Positions 46,259-56,189 of a stretch of DNA of 64,000 nucleotides are shown here, one piece after another. Location: positions 124,001 to 188,000 of the forward strand of contig NZ_BBLT01000008.1 in the NCBI RefSeq assembly GCF_000775915.1, read 5' to 3'. The first letter of the stretch is position 1. Each line of letters begins with the position of its first letter. This DNA is from Sporocytophaga myxococcoides. Its GTDB lineage: Bacteria > Bacteroidota > Bacteroidia > Cytophagales > Cytophagaceae. Made by a program: the position numbers and the translations under genes. Under the pieces are notes generated by a model, which worked only from the letters and a program-made list of their open reading frames with translations, made no database searches and was not told where the DNA came from.

Positions 46259-48475
46259 ATGAGTACTATAAAGAAAATTTTTCCTGTAGAGGGCCTGAGT
46301 TGTGCTTCATGCGCTGTAAGCGTGGAATCAATTTTAAAATCCATTCCGGAGGTTAAGGATGTTAACGTGAATTATGCCGGATCTACTGCTCAGGTTACTT
46401 ACGAAAACTCTTATCCTGCAGTGAAGTTAAAAGAAGCTGTTCAATCCGTTGGCTATGATCTGATACTGGAAGAGGAAGAAAAAACATCTCCTGAAGCTGA
46501 TCAGTCTGCTCATTTTAAAAAACTTAAAATGAACGCTTTTCTCTCCCTGGCCTTTGCCACTCCAGTAGTAGTTATTGGTATGTTTTTTCATATGGCTCCT
46601 TATGCCAATCAGATTATGCTGTTGTTGTCTGCTCCGGTTATTCTGATTTTCGGTAAACAGTTTTTTGTAAATGCTTTTCGATTGCTGAAACACGGCCAGA
46701 CCAATATGGATACACTGGTCGCATTAAGCACTGGTATTGCATTTGCTTTCAGTACATTCAATACATTGTTTCCGGAAGTTCTGTTAAAACAGGGAGTTCA
46801 TCCGGATGTTTATTTTGAAGCTGCTGCTGTGGTGATCGCCTTTATCTTATTAGGACGAATGCTTGAAGAGCGGGCTAAGCAGAAAACCGGAAGTGCCATC
46901 AAAAAGCTAATGGGACTGCAACCCAAAACAGTAAAGGTGATCAGAGGGGGAGCTGAAGTTGAATTAAAGATAGAGGAGGTCATGAAATGGGATGAGATTG
47001 TTATTCGTTCCGGAGAAAAAATACCCGTTGATGGATTGGTTACTTCCGGTAATTCATTTGTTGATGAAAGCACGATAACAGGTGAATCTATTCCTTCGGA
47101 AAAAATAATCGGAGCAAAGGTATATGCGGGTACTTTGAACCAGAAGGGAAGCTTTACAATGAAAGCAGAGAAAGTCGGTTCAGAAACTTTGCTTGCAGGT
47201 ATTATTAAGACGGTTCAGGAAGCGCAGGGATCAAAAGCTCCTGTTCAGAAACTAGCCGATAAGGTTGCTGGCATATTCGTACCTATAGTTATAGGCATTG
47301 CTGTTCTCACTTTCATTGTATGGTTTATAGTTGGAAAAGGAGAGAATAGTTTAACCCATGCTCTACTGGCAATGATCACGGTTCTTGTAATTGCTTGTCC
47401 ATGTGCTCTCGGACTTGCAACGCCTACGGCAATTATGGTTGGGATAGGTAAAGGAGCAGAAAAAGGCATTCTTATCAGAGATGCGGAAAGTCTAGAATTG
47501 GCTAAAAAAACTCAGGTTCTTGTGTTAGATAAAACAGGCACCATCACAATGGGAAAGCCTAGGGTGACAGATGTTTATTGGATGGAAAATCTTGATAATA
47601 AGCCATTACTGGAAGGTGTTCTTCTGACTGCAGAGCGTAAATCTGGCCATCCGTTGGCAGAAGCTGTAGTTCAATATTATAAAGAAAGAAATGTTAATGA
47701 AGTACCATTAGATGATTTTGAAAGTCAGACGGGAAAAGGGGTTAAGGTACAGTACAAAGGTAGTACATATTATATAGGTAGCCGCAATTTTGTTAAGAAC
47801 GATATCCAGGTTGAATTATCAGCTGAAATGGATCGTATGTCGAATCAATATAGTTCGGAAGCAAAAACACTGATTTATTTAGCTCACAATAAGAATGTCC
47901 TGGCTCTTATAGCAGTTGCTGATGAAGTGAAACAAGGTTCTTACGAAGCGATACAAAAAATTAAGGATCTTGGTATTGACATATACATGCTTACCGGAGA
48001 TACTGTACAGACAGCAGAAGCCATAGCAAAGAAAACCGGAATTGAAAACTATAAAGCAGAAGTAATGCCGTCTGATAAAGCTAACTTTGTAAATGAATTG
48101 AAGAAGCAAGGAAAAGTTGTAGCTATGGCCGGAGATGGGGTGAATGATGCTGAGGCTCTTGCTTTCGCTGATGTGAGTATTGCAATGGCTCAAGGGTCAG
48201 ACATTGCAATGGATGTGGCAAAAATTACTCTAATGTCTTCTGATTTAAGACTGATCCCGGAAAGTTTCAAGCTAAGTAAATTTACAGTGAATACAATTCG
48301 TCAGAATCTCTTCTGGGCATTTATTTATAATCTTATCGGCATACCTCTTGCTGCCGGGGTATTGTATCCTGTTAACGGTTTTCTCCTTAGTCCTATGCTT
48401 GCCGGACTGGCAATGGCATTGAGTAGCGTATCCGTTGTTATGAACAGCCTTAGATTGAAAACGGTAAGGTTATAA
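46259..48475 (+). CDS. copA: Copper-exporting P1B-type ATPase CopA
   Basis: A 738-residue inner-membrane ATPase. One N-terminal HMA domain has GLSCASC (about 11-17); the membrane metal site is CPCALG (about 380); the phosphorylation site is DKTGTIT (about 423-429); the HP motif (SGHPLAEA) and the hinge GDGVNDAEAL (about 625) are present. The YN and MxxSS motifs in the last helices match Cu(I)-type ATPases. The length is normal. The CopZ-like gene follows after 85 bases, and the HMA-AraC regulator precedes it. Confidence 0.96.
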   Translation: MSTIKKIFPVEGLSCASCAVSVESILKSIPEVKDVNVNYAGSTAQVTYENSYPAVKLKEAVQSVGYDLILEEEEKTSPEADQSAHFKKLKMNAFLSLAFATPVVVIGMFFHMAPYANQIMLLLSAPVILIFGKQFFVNAFRLLKHGQTNMDTLVALSTGIAFAFSTFNTLFPEVLLKQGVHPDVYFEAAAVVIAFILLGRMLEERAKQKTGSAIKKLMGLQPKTVKVIRGGAEVELKIEEVMKWDEIVIRSGEKIPVDGLVTSGNSFVDESTITGESIPSEKIIGAKVYAGTLNQKGSFTMKAEKVGSETLLAGIIKTVQEAQGSKAPVQKLADKVAGIFVPIVIGIAVLTFIVWFIVGKGENSLTHALLAMITVLVIACPCALGLATPTAIMVGIGKGAEKGILIRDAESLELAKKTQVLVLDKTGTITMGKPRVTDVYWMENLDNKPLLEGVLLTAERKSGHPLAEAVVQYYKERNVNEVPLDDFESQTGKGVKVQYKGSTYYIGSRNFVKNDIQVELSAEMDRMSNQYSSEAKTLIYLAHNKNVLALIAVADEVKQGSYEAIQKIKDLGIDIYMLTGDTVQTAEAIAKKTGIENYKAEVMPSDKANFVNELKKQGKVVAMAGDGVNDAEALAFADVSIAMAQGSDIAMDVAKITLMSSDLRLIPESFKLSKFTVNTIRQNLFWAFIYNLIGIPLAAGVLYPVNGFLLSPMLAGLAMALSSVSVVMNSLRLKTVRL

Positions 48476-48560
48476 TAAGGTATAAATAAAATTTAAAATT
48501 ATATAAGAACATAAGCGTGCGTAAGCATTAATTTTATAGAATTAAATAATAATGTAAGTC

Positions 48561-48767
48561 ATGGAAACTCTTCAATTTAAAACTAATATCAAATGCGGAG
48601 CTTGTGTTGAGAAGGCTGGAAAAGCTTTAGACGAAGCATCTGAAATAAAAGAATGGAATGTTGATATAAACTCCAACGATAAAATTTTGACAGTTAAGGG
48701 TGATAATATTTCTCAGGAGGTAGTACAAAAAACACTGGATAAGGCTGGCTACAAAATCGTTTCTTAA
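48561..48767 (+). CDS. CopZ-like copper chaperone
   Basis: A 68-residue single HMA domain with the metal site KCGAC (about 11-15) and the usual beta-alpha-beta-beta-alpha-beta pattern. It probably hands Cu(I) to CopA. It is the last gene of the copper cluster; a hairpin (GTGTCTTC at 48784 with GAAGACAC at 48815) follows before the convergent gene. Confidence 0.9.
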   Translation: METLQFKTNIKCGACVEKAGKALDEASEIKEWNVDINSNDKILTVKGDNISQEVVQKTLDKAGYKIVS

Positions 48768-48840
48768 TAATCCTGTGATCTTCGTGTCTTCTCTTTGTAA
48801 TCATTCTATTAAGGGAAGACACAGAGAATCCTGATGTCAA

Positions 48841-49419
48841 TCAAGGAGTCCAGAATTCAACTTCATATAATTTGTTTCCTTTAAATCTGAGAATCCACTC
48901 ATCTGTCCATGCTTCCCTTGGATTGATCCTTACCAATCTGAAAGTTTCCTTTCTTTCAGGATCAAAGTAATTATAAGAAACCTTGACAGAAACAGGAAAT
49001 ACTTTTTTAACATCTTCAAGTCTTGTGGTATGGCACAGTGTTATAGATGGGTATGTAAGCCTAAGTGATGAAGGTGCTTCGGTAAAACGGACAAGCTTCA
49101 GATTTACTTTATCTCCATTCACCAGAAAGTCTATTCCCTTATACGACCACATATAAACAGGATTCGTTAATGGAAACTTGTCAGGTCTGTATAATCCTGA
49201 TGCTCCGCATATACTTGTCTTTTCGGGTGCTCCAAGGCCGGAAAGCAAAGTGAGCGTGTCTGTATAAGCAGGTATTGATCCGATTTTTAATGTATCGATA
49301 TTCAAAACTTCATCCCAAAGACTGGGCTTGCAACAATCCTTTGGCGATAGATTTTCCGAAGGTCTTCCCGCAGAAAGTAAAAGATAAAGTGCTGCAATGT
49401 TTATAAATTTTTTGATCAT
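48841..49419 (-). CDS. Hypothetical exported protein
   Basis: A 192-residue protein with a hydrophobic N terminus (MIKKFINIAALYLLLSAG) and a Cys pair at KDCCKP (about 27-30). It has no lipobox in the usual place. The rest is a mixed alpha/beta sequence with no domain I recognise. It is the third gene on the minus strand after the WD40-caspase gene and its neighbour. Confidence 0.6.
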   Translation of the reverse strand: MIKKFINIAALYLLLSAGRPSENLSPKDCCKPSLWDEVLNIDTLKIGSIPAYTDTLTLLSGLGAPEKTSICGASGLYRPDKFPLTNPVYMWSYKGIDFLVNGDKVNLKLVRFTEAPSSLRLTYPSITLCHTTRLEDVKKVFPVSVKVSYNYFDPERKETFRLVRINPREAWTDEWILRFKGNKLYEVEFWTP

Positions 49420-49572
49420 ATATCATCCCCACAGTCCCTATAAAAATAACCTGGGAAGTTGTATGAAGTTTTTGAAAGGGTGTTTTGGGTTATTTATAAG
49501 GGGATTATAGGTTTAAAGGGCCAGAATATCTTCCGGATACTTTGTGTTTTGTAATATGCACATTAGTAGTGG

Positions 49573-50121
49573 CTAGAAATCAGGTGAAACTTTTTCATCC
49601 CCCAGGTATTCCTTTTTTAAATAATATGAGTCAATTAATGCTAGGTAATAAGCAAGCGGATATTCTTTTTTGTACTTTGATTTTATTAATTTTCCTCTTT
49701 TGGAGTAGTTATCAGTGCAGCCATAATACAACCTTTTAGAATCTGGCAAATGCCATAATTTAATTTGACCTGATTTGTAAAATTGTCTTCCTCCTAATAG
49801 GTATCCTTTTCTAAACCAGTCTATCGATTTTATCCTTTTTTCTTTATCATAACATAAAAAAGCACCTTCGTATTTGCCATTAAGGACGCAAAACTCAAGT
49901 ATTTTCTTCCCATTAAAATAATAAATACATCGACCATTTAATAAATTGTTCTTAATAGAAAATACTTTTGAAGTATCATTATTGAAATCATAAAGAACGA
50001 TAGTCGTATCTCCCCAGAAGCTGCAAATATCTTTAGATGTATTGAATTCATCTTTATCTTGGCTGTAGCTGTGATTAAATATTATTAAAAGAATAAAAAG
50101 GCAAGCTATGTTTTTTTTCAC
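49573..50121 (-). CDS. MORN/YwqK-like exported protein
   Basis: A 182-residue exported protein with the signal peptide MKKNIACLFILLIIFNHSYSQ; GTG 50121 is therefore the likely start. The body has short G-x-Y-F repeats (NGRCIYYFNGKKILEF, NGKYEGAFLCYDKEKRIKSI, GGRQFYKSGQIKLW) of the MORN/YwqK type, which often sit in Bacteroidota surface proteins. Function unknown. It starts 39 bases after the WD40-caspase gene and is probably in its operon. Confidence 0.65.
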   Translation of the reverse strand: MKKNIACLFILLIIFNHSYSQDKDEFNTSKDICSFWGDTTIVLYDFNNDTSKVFSIKNNLLNGRCIYYFNGKKILEFCVLNGKYEGAFLCYDKEKRIKSIDWFRKGYLLGGRQFYKSGQIKLWHLPDSKRLYYGCTDNYSKRGKLIKSKYKKEYPLAYYLALIDSYYLKKEYLGDEKVSPDF

Positions 50122-50160
50122 TGCTGAGACCAATGGTTTTCGAATAGTTAACTTATTTTT

Positions 50161-53100
50161 TTACTCAATAACAATAGGAAAATCATGTCCCTTGGAAAAG
50201 GTATAAGGATATTGAGATTTTCCATGGTACTTTTTATTCATTTCCGGAATCTGATCATCAAGAAAAGACTTTAGTTCATATACCGTAACTTTTCCATCCT
50301 TTGGAGCTCCGTCAGCTTCGCCTTTCAGGGCATTAAGTAAAATGTAAGTAAACAATCCATGTCCCAGTTCACTTACTTCTATCGCTGTTTCATTGCTTCC
50401 TGCAGAAGCCAGCACATGTATTCCTGAGCTCCTTGCTAATTGAGCAATGGCTTTTTCTTCAATACCTCCTCTTGATGCAAGAAACTCTATTGATCCTCCT
50501 GAATGACAGGCATCCATAATGATGATTTGTTTAAGGGCTTTGATCTCTCTGAATTTCTGCTGTAGTTCAGAAGCTTCTATAGCTTCTTTGGCCAGCGTAT
50601 TCTTTTCATACAATCGTGTACATTCAGACGGGATAAAGAAAAATTGCTCTTCTGTCATGCTGCCATGGCCTGCATAGTAAAATATGAAAACGTCATTCTT
50701 TTGAATGTTTTTGGCAAGTTCATTTAGTTTCTTCATGATGTTGGCCTTTGTGGCTTCTTCATCATACAATGAAGTAACTTCAATTTTCTTAAACATCTTC
50801 TGACTTCTTTTTCTCAGCATTTCAGTAAGGGCTTCAGCATCTTCTCTTGCAAAGGTGAGTGTCATGGATGGATTTTTATATTTATCTATTCCTATGGCTA
50901 GTATATGGCAGGTGCTGGCAAGTTCACCTGATTCGGAATGTAACTCTGAGTAAGATGCAGAAGATTCTATGCGGTCTCTGCTGAAAGCGCTCGCTTCAAA
51001 AATATTTATTCCATGAACCAGTGATACGGTTTCCTTTAATACCACATGTTCCCCTTTTTTATTAGGCAGGTTTTTAATGTTACCAAAAGATATCCTCTTG
51101 CCATTATGCAGCACTTTAATTTCATCTGTTCCTCCTCCGTTGTCAGTGACTTTAATGTATACTTCCGCTTCAGCTTTTCCCTCAGTTTTCAATGCAGTGA
51201 TTTTTACTGCTGGTGGTGGAGTGTTCTTTAATAAATCATCAACACTTTTATGCATTCCGGTACCGCGATTGTTAAACAGAGAAGGCAGTAGGTCAGGCTT
51301 ATGGAATTTTTCAATCAGCTGCTCCGTAGAATACAACTGTGTTCCTTTTACAAAATGAACATAATCCATCGCTCCTGAAGTACCATTGAAATACCCTTCT
51401 TTTGTCAGTACCATCCAGTCTTTGTTCCTTATATAAATATGCTCGAAAAACTCCTGACCTTTTTCAAGGTTCCAGAATTTTACAGATCCATCCAGTGATG
51501 AGCTTAGGAGCAATTTCCCATCTTTGCTAAGAGTCAGATTGCTGATCTCTGCTTTATGGCCCTCCAGTTGCTTTATGATTTTACCGTTTTGCCAGTCCCA
51601 TATCCTGATTGTTCTGTCATCTCCTGCTGTAATAACCTGTGAACCATCAGGAGTGAACAAAGCTGCATGAACAGGTGTGTGAATACCGTTAAGCTTTTTC
51701 AACATCAGTCCTGTTTTGATATCCCATATTCTTGTGGTGCCGTCCCATGAACTGCTCATCATAATATTCGGATGAGTGGGATGGAAGGTAATAGAGGAGA
51801 CGACATCGGTATGACCAATGAATGATTTTACTCTTGTTTTAGAATCAGGTTCGAACAGTTCAAGGGTTTTGTCAAGTCTTGCAAGCACCATATATAAGCC
51901 ATCAGGTGTATAGGAAAAGGTGTATGCAGAATTGTTGTTAAGGTCAATACGATTAACAAGGTTTCCGTTTTTTGAATCAAAAACATTGATGGTGGCATCC
52001 CATCCGGTTGTAGTTATGGTCGATTCGTCAGGACTAAACTTTACATCAAATACAGGATTATTATGGCCTTTCAAATCAAATAATTTTTGTCCTTTATCCA
52101 ACGACCAGATTTTTACTCCTCCTTTGGAATCTCCGGAAACAATCGTCTTACCATCTTTTGAGATATCGAGAGAGATAACAGGTTTAGCGTGATCAGAGAA
52201 TTTGGTCTGTGGTATGCCTGTTGCAATATCCCAGACTTTAACTTCTTTTCCAGACTTGGTTCTTATTATCTGTTTTCCGTTAGGAAGAAGTATGACTTTA
52301 TTCTTTAATCTAAGATATTTAGTTATATGAGAGTGCCAATAACTGTTAGGATCATAGCCCAGATCATTGTCATCATTTTCATTCAGCAACCCTTTAAATG
52401 TTTTAATCTTCTTGCCTGTTATTTTATTGTATTCAGTAACAACATTGTTATCATAGGCTATATAAACAGATTCATTGCCTTTGCCCAAAGCAGCTGCTGT
52501 GATATCATGATTATCCGGAGCGGAGAAAAAAGCTATTGAATCTTTTTGACCGCGATTAAAAATTAAAGTACCTTTTTCCGCAACGGAGAGAATGAACCGA
52601 TCATTGTTGCTCAGATCAATACCCTTTACATCTTTCAATTCACTACCATATGTCATCAGGAGCTTGCCTGTTTTAAGATCGTATTCTTCAGTTGTACTGT
52701 TGGATGAAAGTTTAATGAGAGCATTACCATCTTTGGTGAAGACGTTATAAGTGCCGCATCCACCACACCATCCCTGCTCCGGCTTAAATGTGTGCAACAG
52801 AGACCAGTCTGAAGTTTCATAAACTTTAGTAGTACGATTGTCTTCTCCTATGGCGCAAAACTTTCCGTCTTTATTGAACTGAATATGTACTCCAAGTCCA
52901 AGGCCCTTATCCGGATTGGTTTCTATTGTTTTTACAAGATTTCCTGTCGGGAAGTCATAAACCGATACAACATCTGCATATCCGGAATTAAGCAGCAATT
53001 TCCCATCAGGAGAAAATACGGCATCAGTTAAAACCTTGTCTGAAGAAGGTGTAGAAAAAATAAATCTGCCTGTTGCTACTTCCCACACTTTTGCAGTGCC

Positions 53101-53388
53101 GTCTATACTGCTTGTTACAAGGTATTTACTATCGTTGCTGAAGCGGACTCTGGATATAGAATGCGTGTGTCCCACAAAGCTTCTTATTTCCCTTCCTGAA
53201 TTGATGTCCCATAGTTTGGCTGTTTTATCTTTACTTCCGGTAGCAAGCAATGATCCCTCCGAATCAATATCAATACACTTAATGGAAGCAAAATGTCCTT
53301 TTTGTAACACCGTTTCGACATTGTTTTGAGCTATAAGTCCTGTTATAAAGACGGAATAGAGGAATAATGTGAGTAACAGCTTATTCAT
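50161..53388 (-). CDS. Secreted WD40-repeat protein with C-terminal caspase-like domain
   Basis: A 1075-residue exported protein. The signal peptide MNKLLLTLFLYSVFITGLIA-Q is followed by about 12 to 13 WD40 repeats (about 25-650; GSKDKTAKLWD, SSIDGTAKVWE, GDDRTIRIWDWQNG, SSLDGSVKFWN). A linker follows, then a C14 caspase/metacaspase-type peptidase domain (about 828-1070) with the catalytic dyad His908 in YYAGHG and Cys961 in DACHSGG. The catalytic residues are intact. The signal peptide places it outside the cytoplasm. The WD40 propeller likely binds a partner or target that controls the protease. The downstream MORN-like gene may be co-expressed. Confidence 0.9.
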   Translation of the reverse strand: MNKLLLTLFLYSVFITGLIAQNNVETVLQKGHFASIKCIDIDSEGSLLATGSKDKTAKLWDINSGREIRSFVGHTHSISRVRFSNDSKYLVTSSIDGTAKVWEVATGRFIFSTPSSDKVLTDAVFSPDGKLLLNSGYADVVSVYDFPTGNLVKTIETNPDKGLGLGVHIQFNKDGKFCAIGEDNRTTKVYETSDWSLLHTFKPEQGWCGGCGTYNVFTKDGNALIKLSSNSTTEEYDLKTGKLLMTYGSELKDVKGIDLSNNDRFILSVAEKGTLIFNRGQKDSIAFFSAPDNHDITAAALGKGNESVYIAYDNNVVTEYNKITGKKIKTFKGLLNENDDNDLGYDPNSYWHSHITKYLRLKNKVILLPNGKQIIRTKSGKEVKVWDIATGIPQTKFSDHAKPVISLDISKDGKTIVSGDSKGGVKIWSLDKGQKLFDLKGHNNPVFDVKFSPDESTITTTGWDATINVFDSKNGNLVNRIDLNNNSAYTFSYTPDGLYMVLARLDKTLELFEPDSKTRVKSFIGHTDVVSSITFHPTHPNIMMSSSWDGTTRIWDIKTGLMLKKLNGIHTPVHAALFTPDGSQVITAGDDRTIRIWDWQNGKIIKQLEGHKAEISNLTLSKDGKLLLSSSLDGSVKFWNLEKGQEFFEHIYIRNKDWMVLTKEGYFNGTSGAMDYVHFVKGTQLYSTEQLIEKFHKPDLLPSLFNNRGTGMHKSVDDLLKNTPPPAVKITALKTEGKAEAEVYIKVTDNGGGTDEIKVLHNGKRISFGNIKNLPNKKGEHVVLKETVSLVHGINIFEASAFSRDRIESSASYSELHSESGELASTCHILAIGIDKYKNPSMTLTFAREDAEALTEMLRKRSQKMFKKIEVTSLYDEEATKANIMKKLNELAKNIQKNDVFIFYYAGHGSMTEEQFFFIPSECTRLYEKNTLAKEAIEASELQQKFREIKALKQIIIMDACHSGGSIEFLASRGGIEEKAIAQLARSSGIHVLASAGSNETAIEVSELGHGLFTYILLNALKGEADGAPKDGKVTVYELKSFLDDQIPEMNKKYHGKSQYPYTFSKGHDFPIVIE

Positions 53389-53628
53389 AGATCAGATGAA
53401 GCAATATTGATCTAATTTACAGGTTTTAAGCCGATTAATGCTGCTTTGTGAATAATTTAAAGAAAAATTTTATTTCTCTTAATTAAAGGTTTGAAACTGA
53501 GTTTTATTGAAACGAAAATTTCAATAACAGAAAGTTTCTTAGTCTCTCTGTGGCTCTCTGTGTTTTTTGGGTAGTCAAAATCCATTAGTACCCTGAGAAC
53601 ATCATTTCATCGCAGACTGATATAGTGT

Positions 53629-54105
53629 TTATATGATCTGTTTTTTCCCTGAAAATTTTTTGATTAAATATAAAACCGAAAAGTAAATGAGTCCTCCTGC
53701 AATAGGCGCTACAAGGCACCATGCAACCACAGCATGAAAAATGGCATTACCAAAGAAAATAAGGGATCCCCAGATGTCCTGACGAAACATTCCGGTAAAC
53801 TCTTCCAATGGAATATTAAACGTTTTATCTCCGAAAAGATAAGCACCGAATTTATAAAAAGGGAGAATAGTGATAATCTGTATTGGGTAAGTAGTGTAGT
53901 TTACAAACTGAATTGCTGCCATATTTACCCTGAGTATCAATGCTGCAAGCGTACAAAGTATTGTTGTAGGACCGATTACCGGAAAAGCTCCTATGATAAC
54001 TCCTAGAGCTACAGTCAATGCTATTTTTTCAGGAGTTGCCCCTTGTTTAATGAAATTGATAAAAAAGCGGACAAACTTAGTCTTACGCAGTATGGAAAGG
54101 TTCAT
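53629..54105 (-). CDS. DUF2062 membrane protein
   Basis: A 158-residue membrane protein matching DUF2062: TPEKIALTVALGVIIGAFPVIGPTT near residue 25-48, then NYTTYPIQIITILPFYKFGAYLFG, and two more helices. Function unknown; relatives occur next to glycosyltransferases or lipid genes. It follows the amino-acid permease gene on the same strand with 65 bases between. Confidence 0.8.
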   Translation of the reverse strand: MNLSILRKTKFVRFFINFIKQGATPEKIALTVALGVIIGAFPVIGPTTILCTLAALILRVNMAAIQFVNYTTYPIQIITILPFYKFGAYLFGDKTFNIPLEEFTGMFRQDIWGSLIFFGNAIFHAVVAWCLVAPIAGGLIYFSVLYLIKKFSGKKQII

Positions 54106-54170
54106 AATTAACTAAGTCAATTCCTTTCAATTTGTTTTACCTTAATAATCAAAATATAAAATGACTTTAA

Positions 54171-55901
54171 TTATAAGGTAATATCGGTCTGATCAGCAGC
54201 TTTTTTATTCAACTTACTCCTGTGTCTTCCATATAAGAGGTAAACGATCAATCCCAACGTTAACCATATGAGAAAGCGACTCCAGTTGGTAGCTCCTAAT
54301 TCAGTCATAAGATAAAGATTGACAAGAAAACCAAGGGCAGGAATAAGGGATAGATTTTTTCTGAATGCAAAGCAGGCAGTAATAGCGAAGATTACAATAA
54401 AGATGATGATCGGGAATTCTTCTGTTATTGGATACAGGTCACCGGTCATATCCATATAAATGAATGCGTTAATTTTCGCAATCACAACAAGGAGCAATGT
54501 TATAAAAAACAAAACTGGGAGAATAATTTTTCCATTGATGTATTTTACCTTAAATGAATTTTCTGCTTTAGGAGGATTGATCATAACTCCAGCGCAAACC
54601 ATTGCAAACGCAAATAAAGTACCTATGCTGCATAAATCAGTAACTTCAGTAAGGTTCATGAACATTGCCGGTAAAGCTACAACAAAGCCTGTAACGATAG
54701 TGGAGAAAGACGGTGTTTTGAATCTTGGATGGATTTTTGCGAAAACTCCAGGCAGAAGGCCGTCACGGCTCATGCTTAGCCAAATCCTCGGCTGGCCCAG
54801 CTGAAATACAAGCAGTACACTTGTCATGGCAATAACTGCGCTAAAAGCGATAATGCCCGAAAGGAAACTCAGATTATATTTTTCAAAAGCATAAGCCAAT
54901 GGATCGCCCACTGCAAGCTCGCTATATGTTACCATGCCCGTAAGTACAAGCGTTACGACAACATACAATACGGTACATATCAGCAGAGACAAGAACATTG
55001 CTTTGGGTAAATCCTTTTCAGGATTTATAGCCTCTTCAGCAGTAGTGGATACAGCATCAAATCCGATATAAGCAAAAAAAACGGCTGAAACGCCTTTCAT
55101 GACTCCACTGATTCCATTAGGGGCAAAAGGGCTCCAGTTTTCCGGCTGAACATAAAATGCTCCAGCAACAACAAAAAGCAATATCACCAGCAATTTTATA
55201 GCTACCAGAATATTCCCTGTGACTTTACTCTCTTTGATCCCAACATAAACAAGCATTGTAATAAAGGCAGTGATGATAAAAGCCGGAAAGTCAAATACGA
55301 TATGAATCCCATTGATTGTCGGAGCGTTTTTCCAAGCATTATAACCTTCCATCAACAAAGGACTGATACTGGAACCAGTCTGTCCTTCATTTAATAATTT
55401 AATAACTTCATTATAAGCCCTGGAAGCAGTCAGGAAATCCATTGTAAGGTATTCTGGGAGGTGCCATCCGAAGCCTTTCAGCAAGGACGTAAAATAATCT
55501 GACCAGGAGATTGCTACCGCGACGTTGCCGATTGCATATTCCATTAGTAAATCCCAGCCAATGATCCATGCCAGAAGTTCTCCAAATGAAACATAAGCAT
55601 AAGTATATGCACTTCCCGCAACAGGAACAGAAGATGCGAATTCTGCATAACAAAGCGCTGAAAAAAGACATGCAATAGCGGTAAAGACAAATAACAAAGA
55701 CACCGCAGGGCCACCAGATGCACTGGCATTGCCAATGGTACTGAATATACCGGCTCCGACAATCGCTGCAATACCGAAAGAAGTAAGATCTCTCAGTTTT
55801 AAGGATCTGGAGAGGGTGTGGTTTTCAAGTTGTTCGATTTCTACAGTACTCCTGATAGAATCTTCAATTGTCTTTTTTCTGAAAAAATCTTTCGCTTTCA
55901 A
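54171..55901 (-). CDS. APC-family amino-acid permease (cationic type)
   Basis: A 576-residue inner-membrane transporter with about 12 to 14 hydrophobic helices. The family signature is TSFGIAAIVGAGIFSTIGNASASGGPAVSLLF (about 38-70), followed by CYAEFASSVPVAGSAYTYAYVSFGELLAWIIGWDLLMEYAIGN. The C-terminal two-helix extension and the FAYIGFDAVSTTAEEAINPEKDLP motif match the CAT subfamily of APC transporters (YfnA-like). The substrate is probably a cationic or small neutral amino acid. Confidence 0.92.
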   Translation of the reverse strand: MKAKDFFRKKTIEDSIRSTVEIEQLENHTLSRSLKLRDLTSFGIAAIVGAGIFSTIGNASASGGPAVSLLFVFTAIACLFSALCYAEFASSVPVAGSAYTYAYVSFGELLAWIIGWDLLMEYAIGNVAVAISWSDYFTSLLKGFGWHLPEYLTMDFLTASRAYNEVIKLLNEGQTGSSISPLLMEGYNAWKNAPTINGIHIVFDFPAFIITAFITMLVYVGIKESKVTGNILVAIKLLVILLFVVAGAFYVQPENWSPFAPNGISGVMKGVSAVFFAYIGFDAVSTTAEEAINPEKDLPKAMFLSLLICTVLYVVVTLVLTGMVTYSELAVGDPLAYAFEKYNLSFLSGIIAFSAVIAMTSVLLVFQLGQPRIWLSMSRDGLLPGVFAKIHPRFKTPSFSTIVTGFVVALPAMFMNLTEVTDLCSIGTLFAFAMVCAGVMINPPKAENSFKVKYINGKIILPVLFFITLLLVVIAKINAFIYMDMTGDLYPITEEFPIIIFIVIFAITACFAFRKNLSLIPALGFLVNLYLMTELGATNWSRFLIWLTLGLIVYLLYGRHRSKLNKKAADQTDITL

Positions 55902-56189
55902 TGGAATGTACTTTCTGCCATGAAGATAGAATATTATGATTAAATGGAAAAATCGGGGATGGAAATGAATTTGCAGAATCTATCCTTAGATTTCAGGAGT
56001 ACCTTAAAATATAAACGACCATAAGCATATTGTATTTTCTGATATCATATTGGGATTGTGTGGACCTTTGTTTGGGGTAATGTGTTAATAATCAGTGAGG
56101 AGTATGGTCACTTTGAAGATTGGATGTATTTAGGTAAATTTAATATGGGGATTATAATTAACCCCAAAGATAAAGCAAGGACTTTTAAA

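Noticed and set aside
48784-48822. Hairpin GTGTCTTC/GAAGACAC as the CopZ terminator
   Set aside because: A stem of only 8 bp with a 23-base loop and no T run; kept only as a remark, not a feature.
53531-53572. CTCTGTGGCTCTCTGTGTTTT-like string as a repeat element
   Set aside because: Only one occurrence is visible in the window and no inverted structure; cannot be supported from this sequence.
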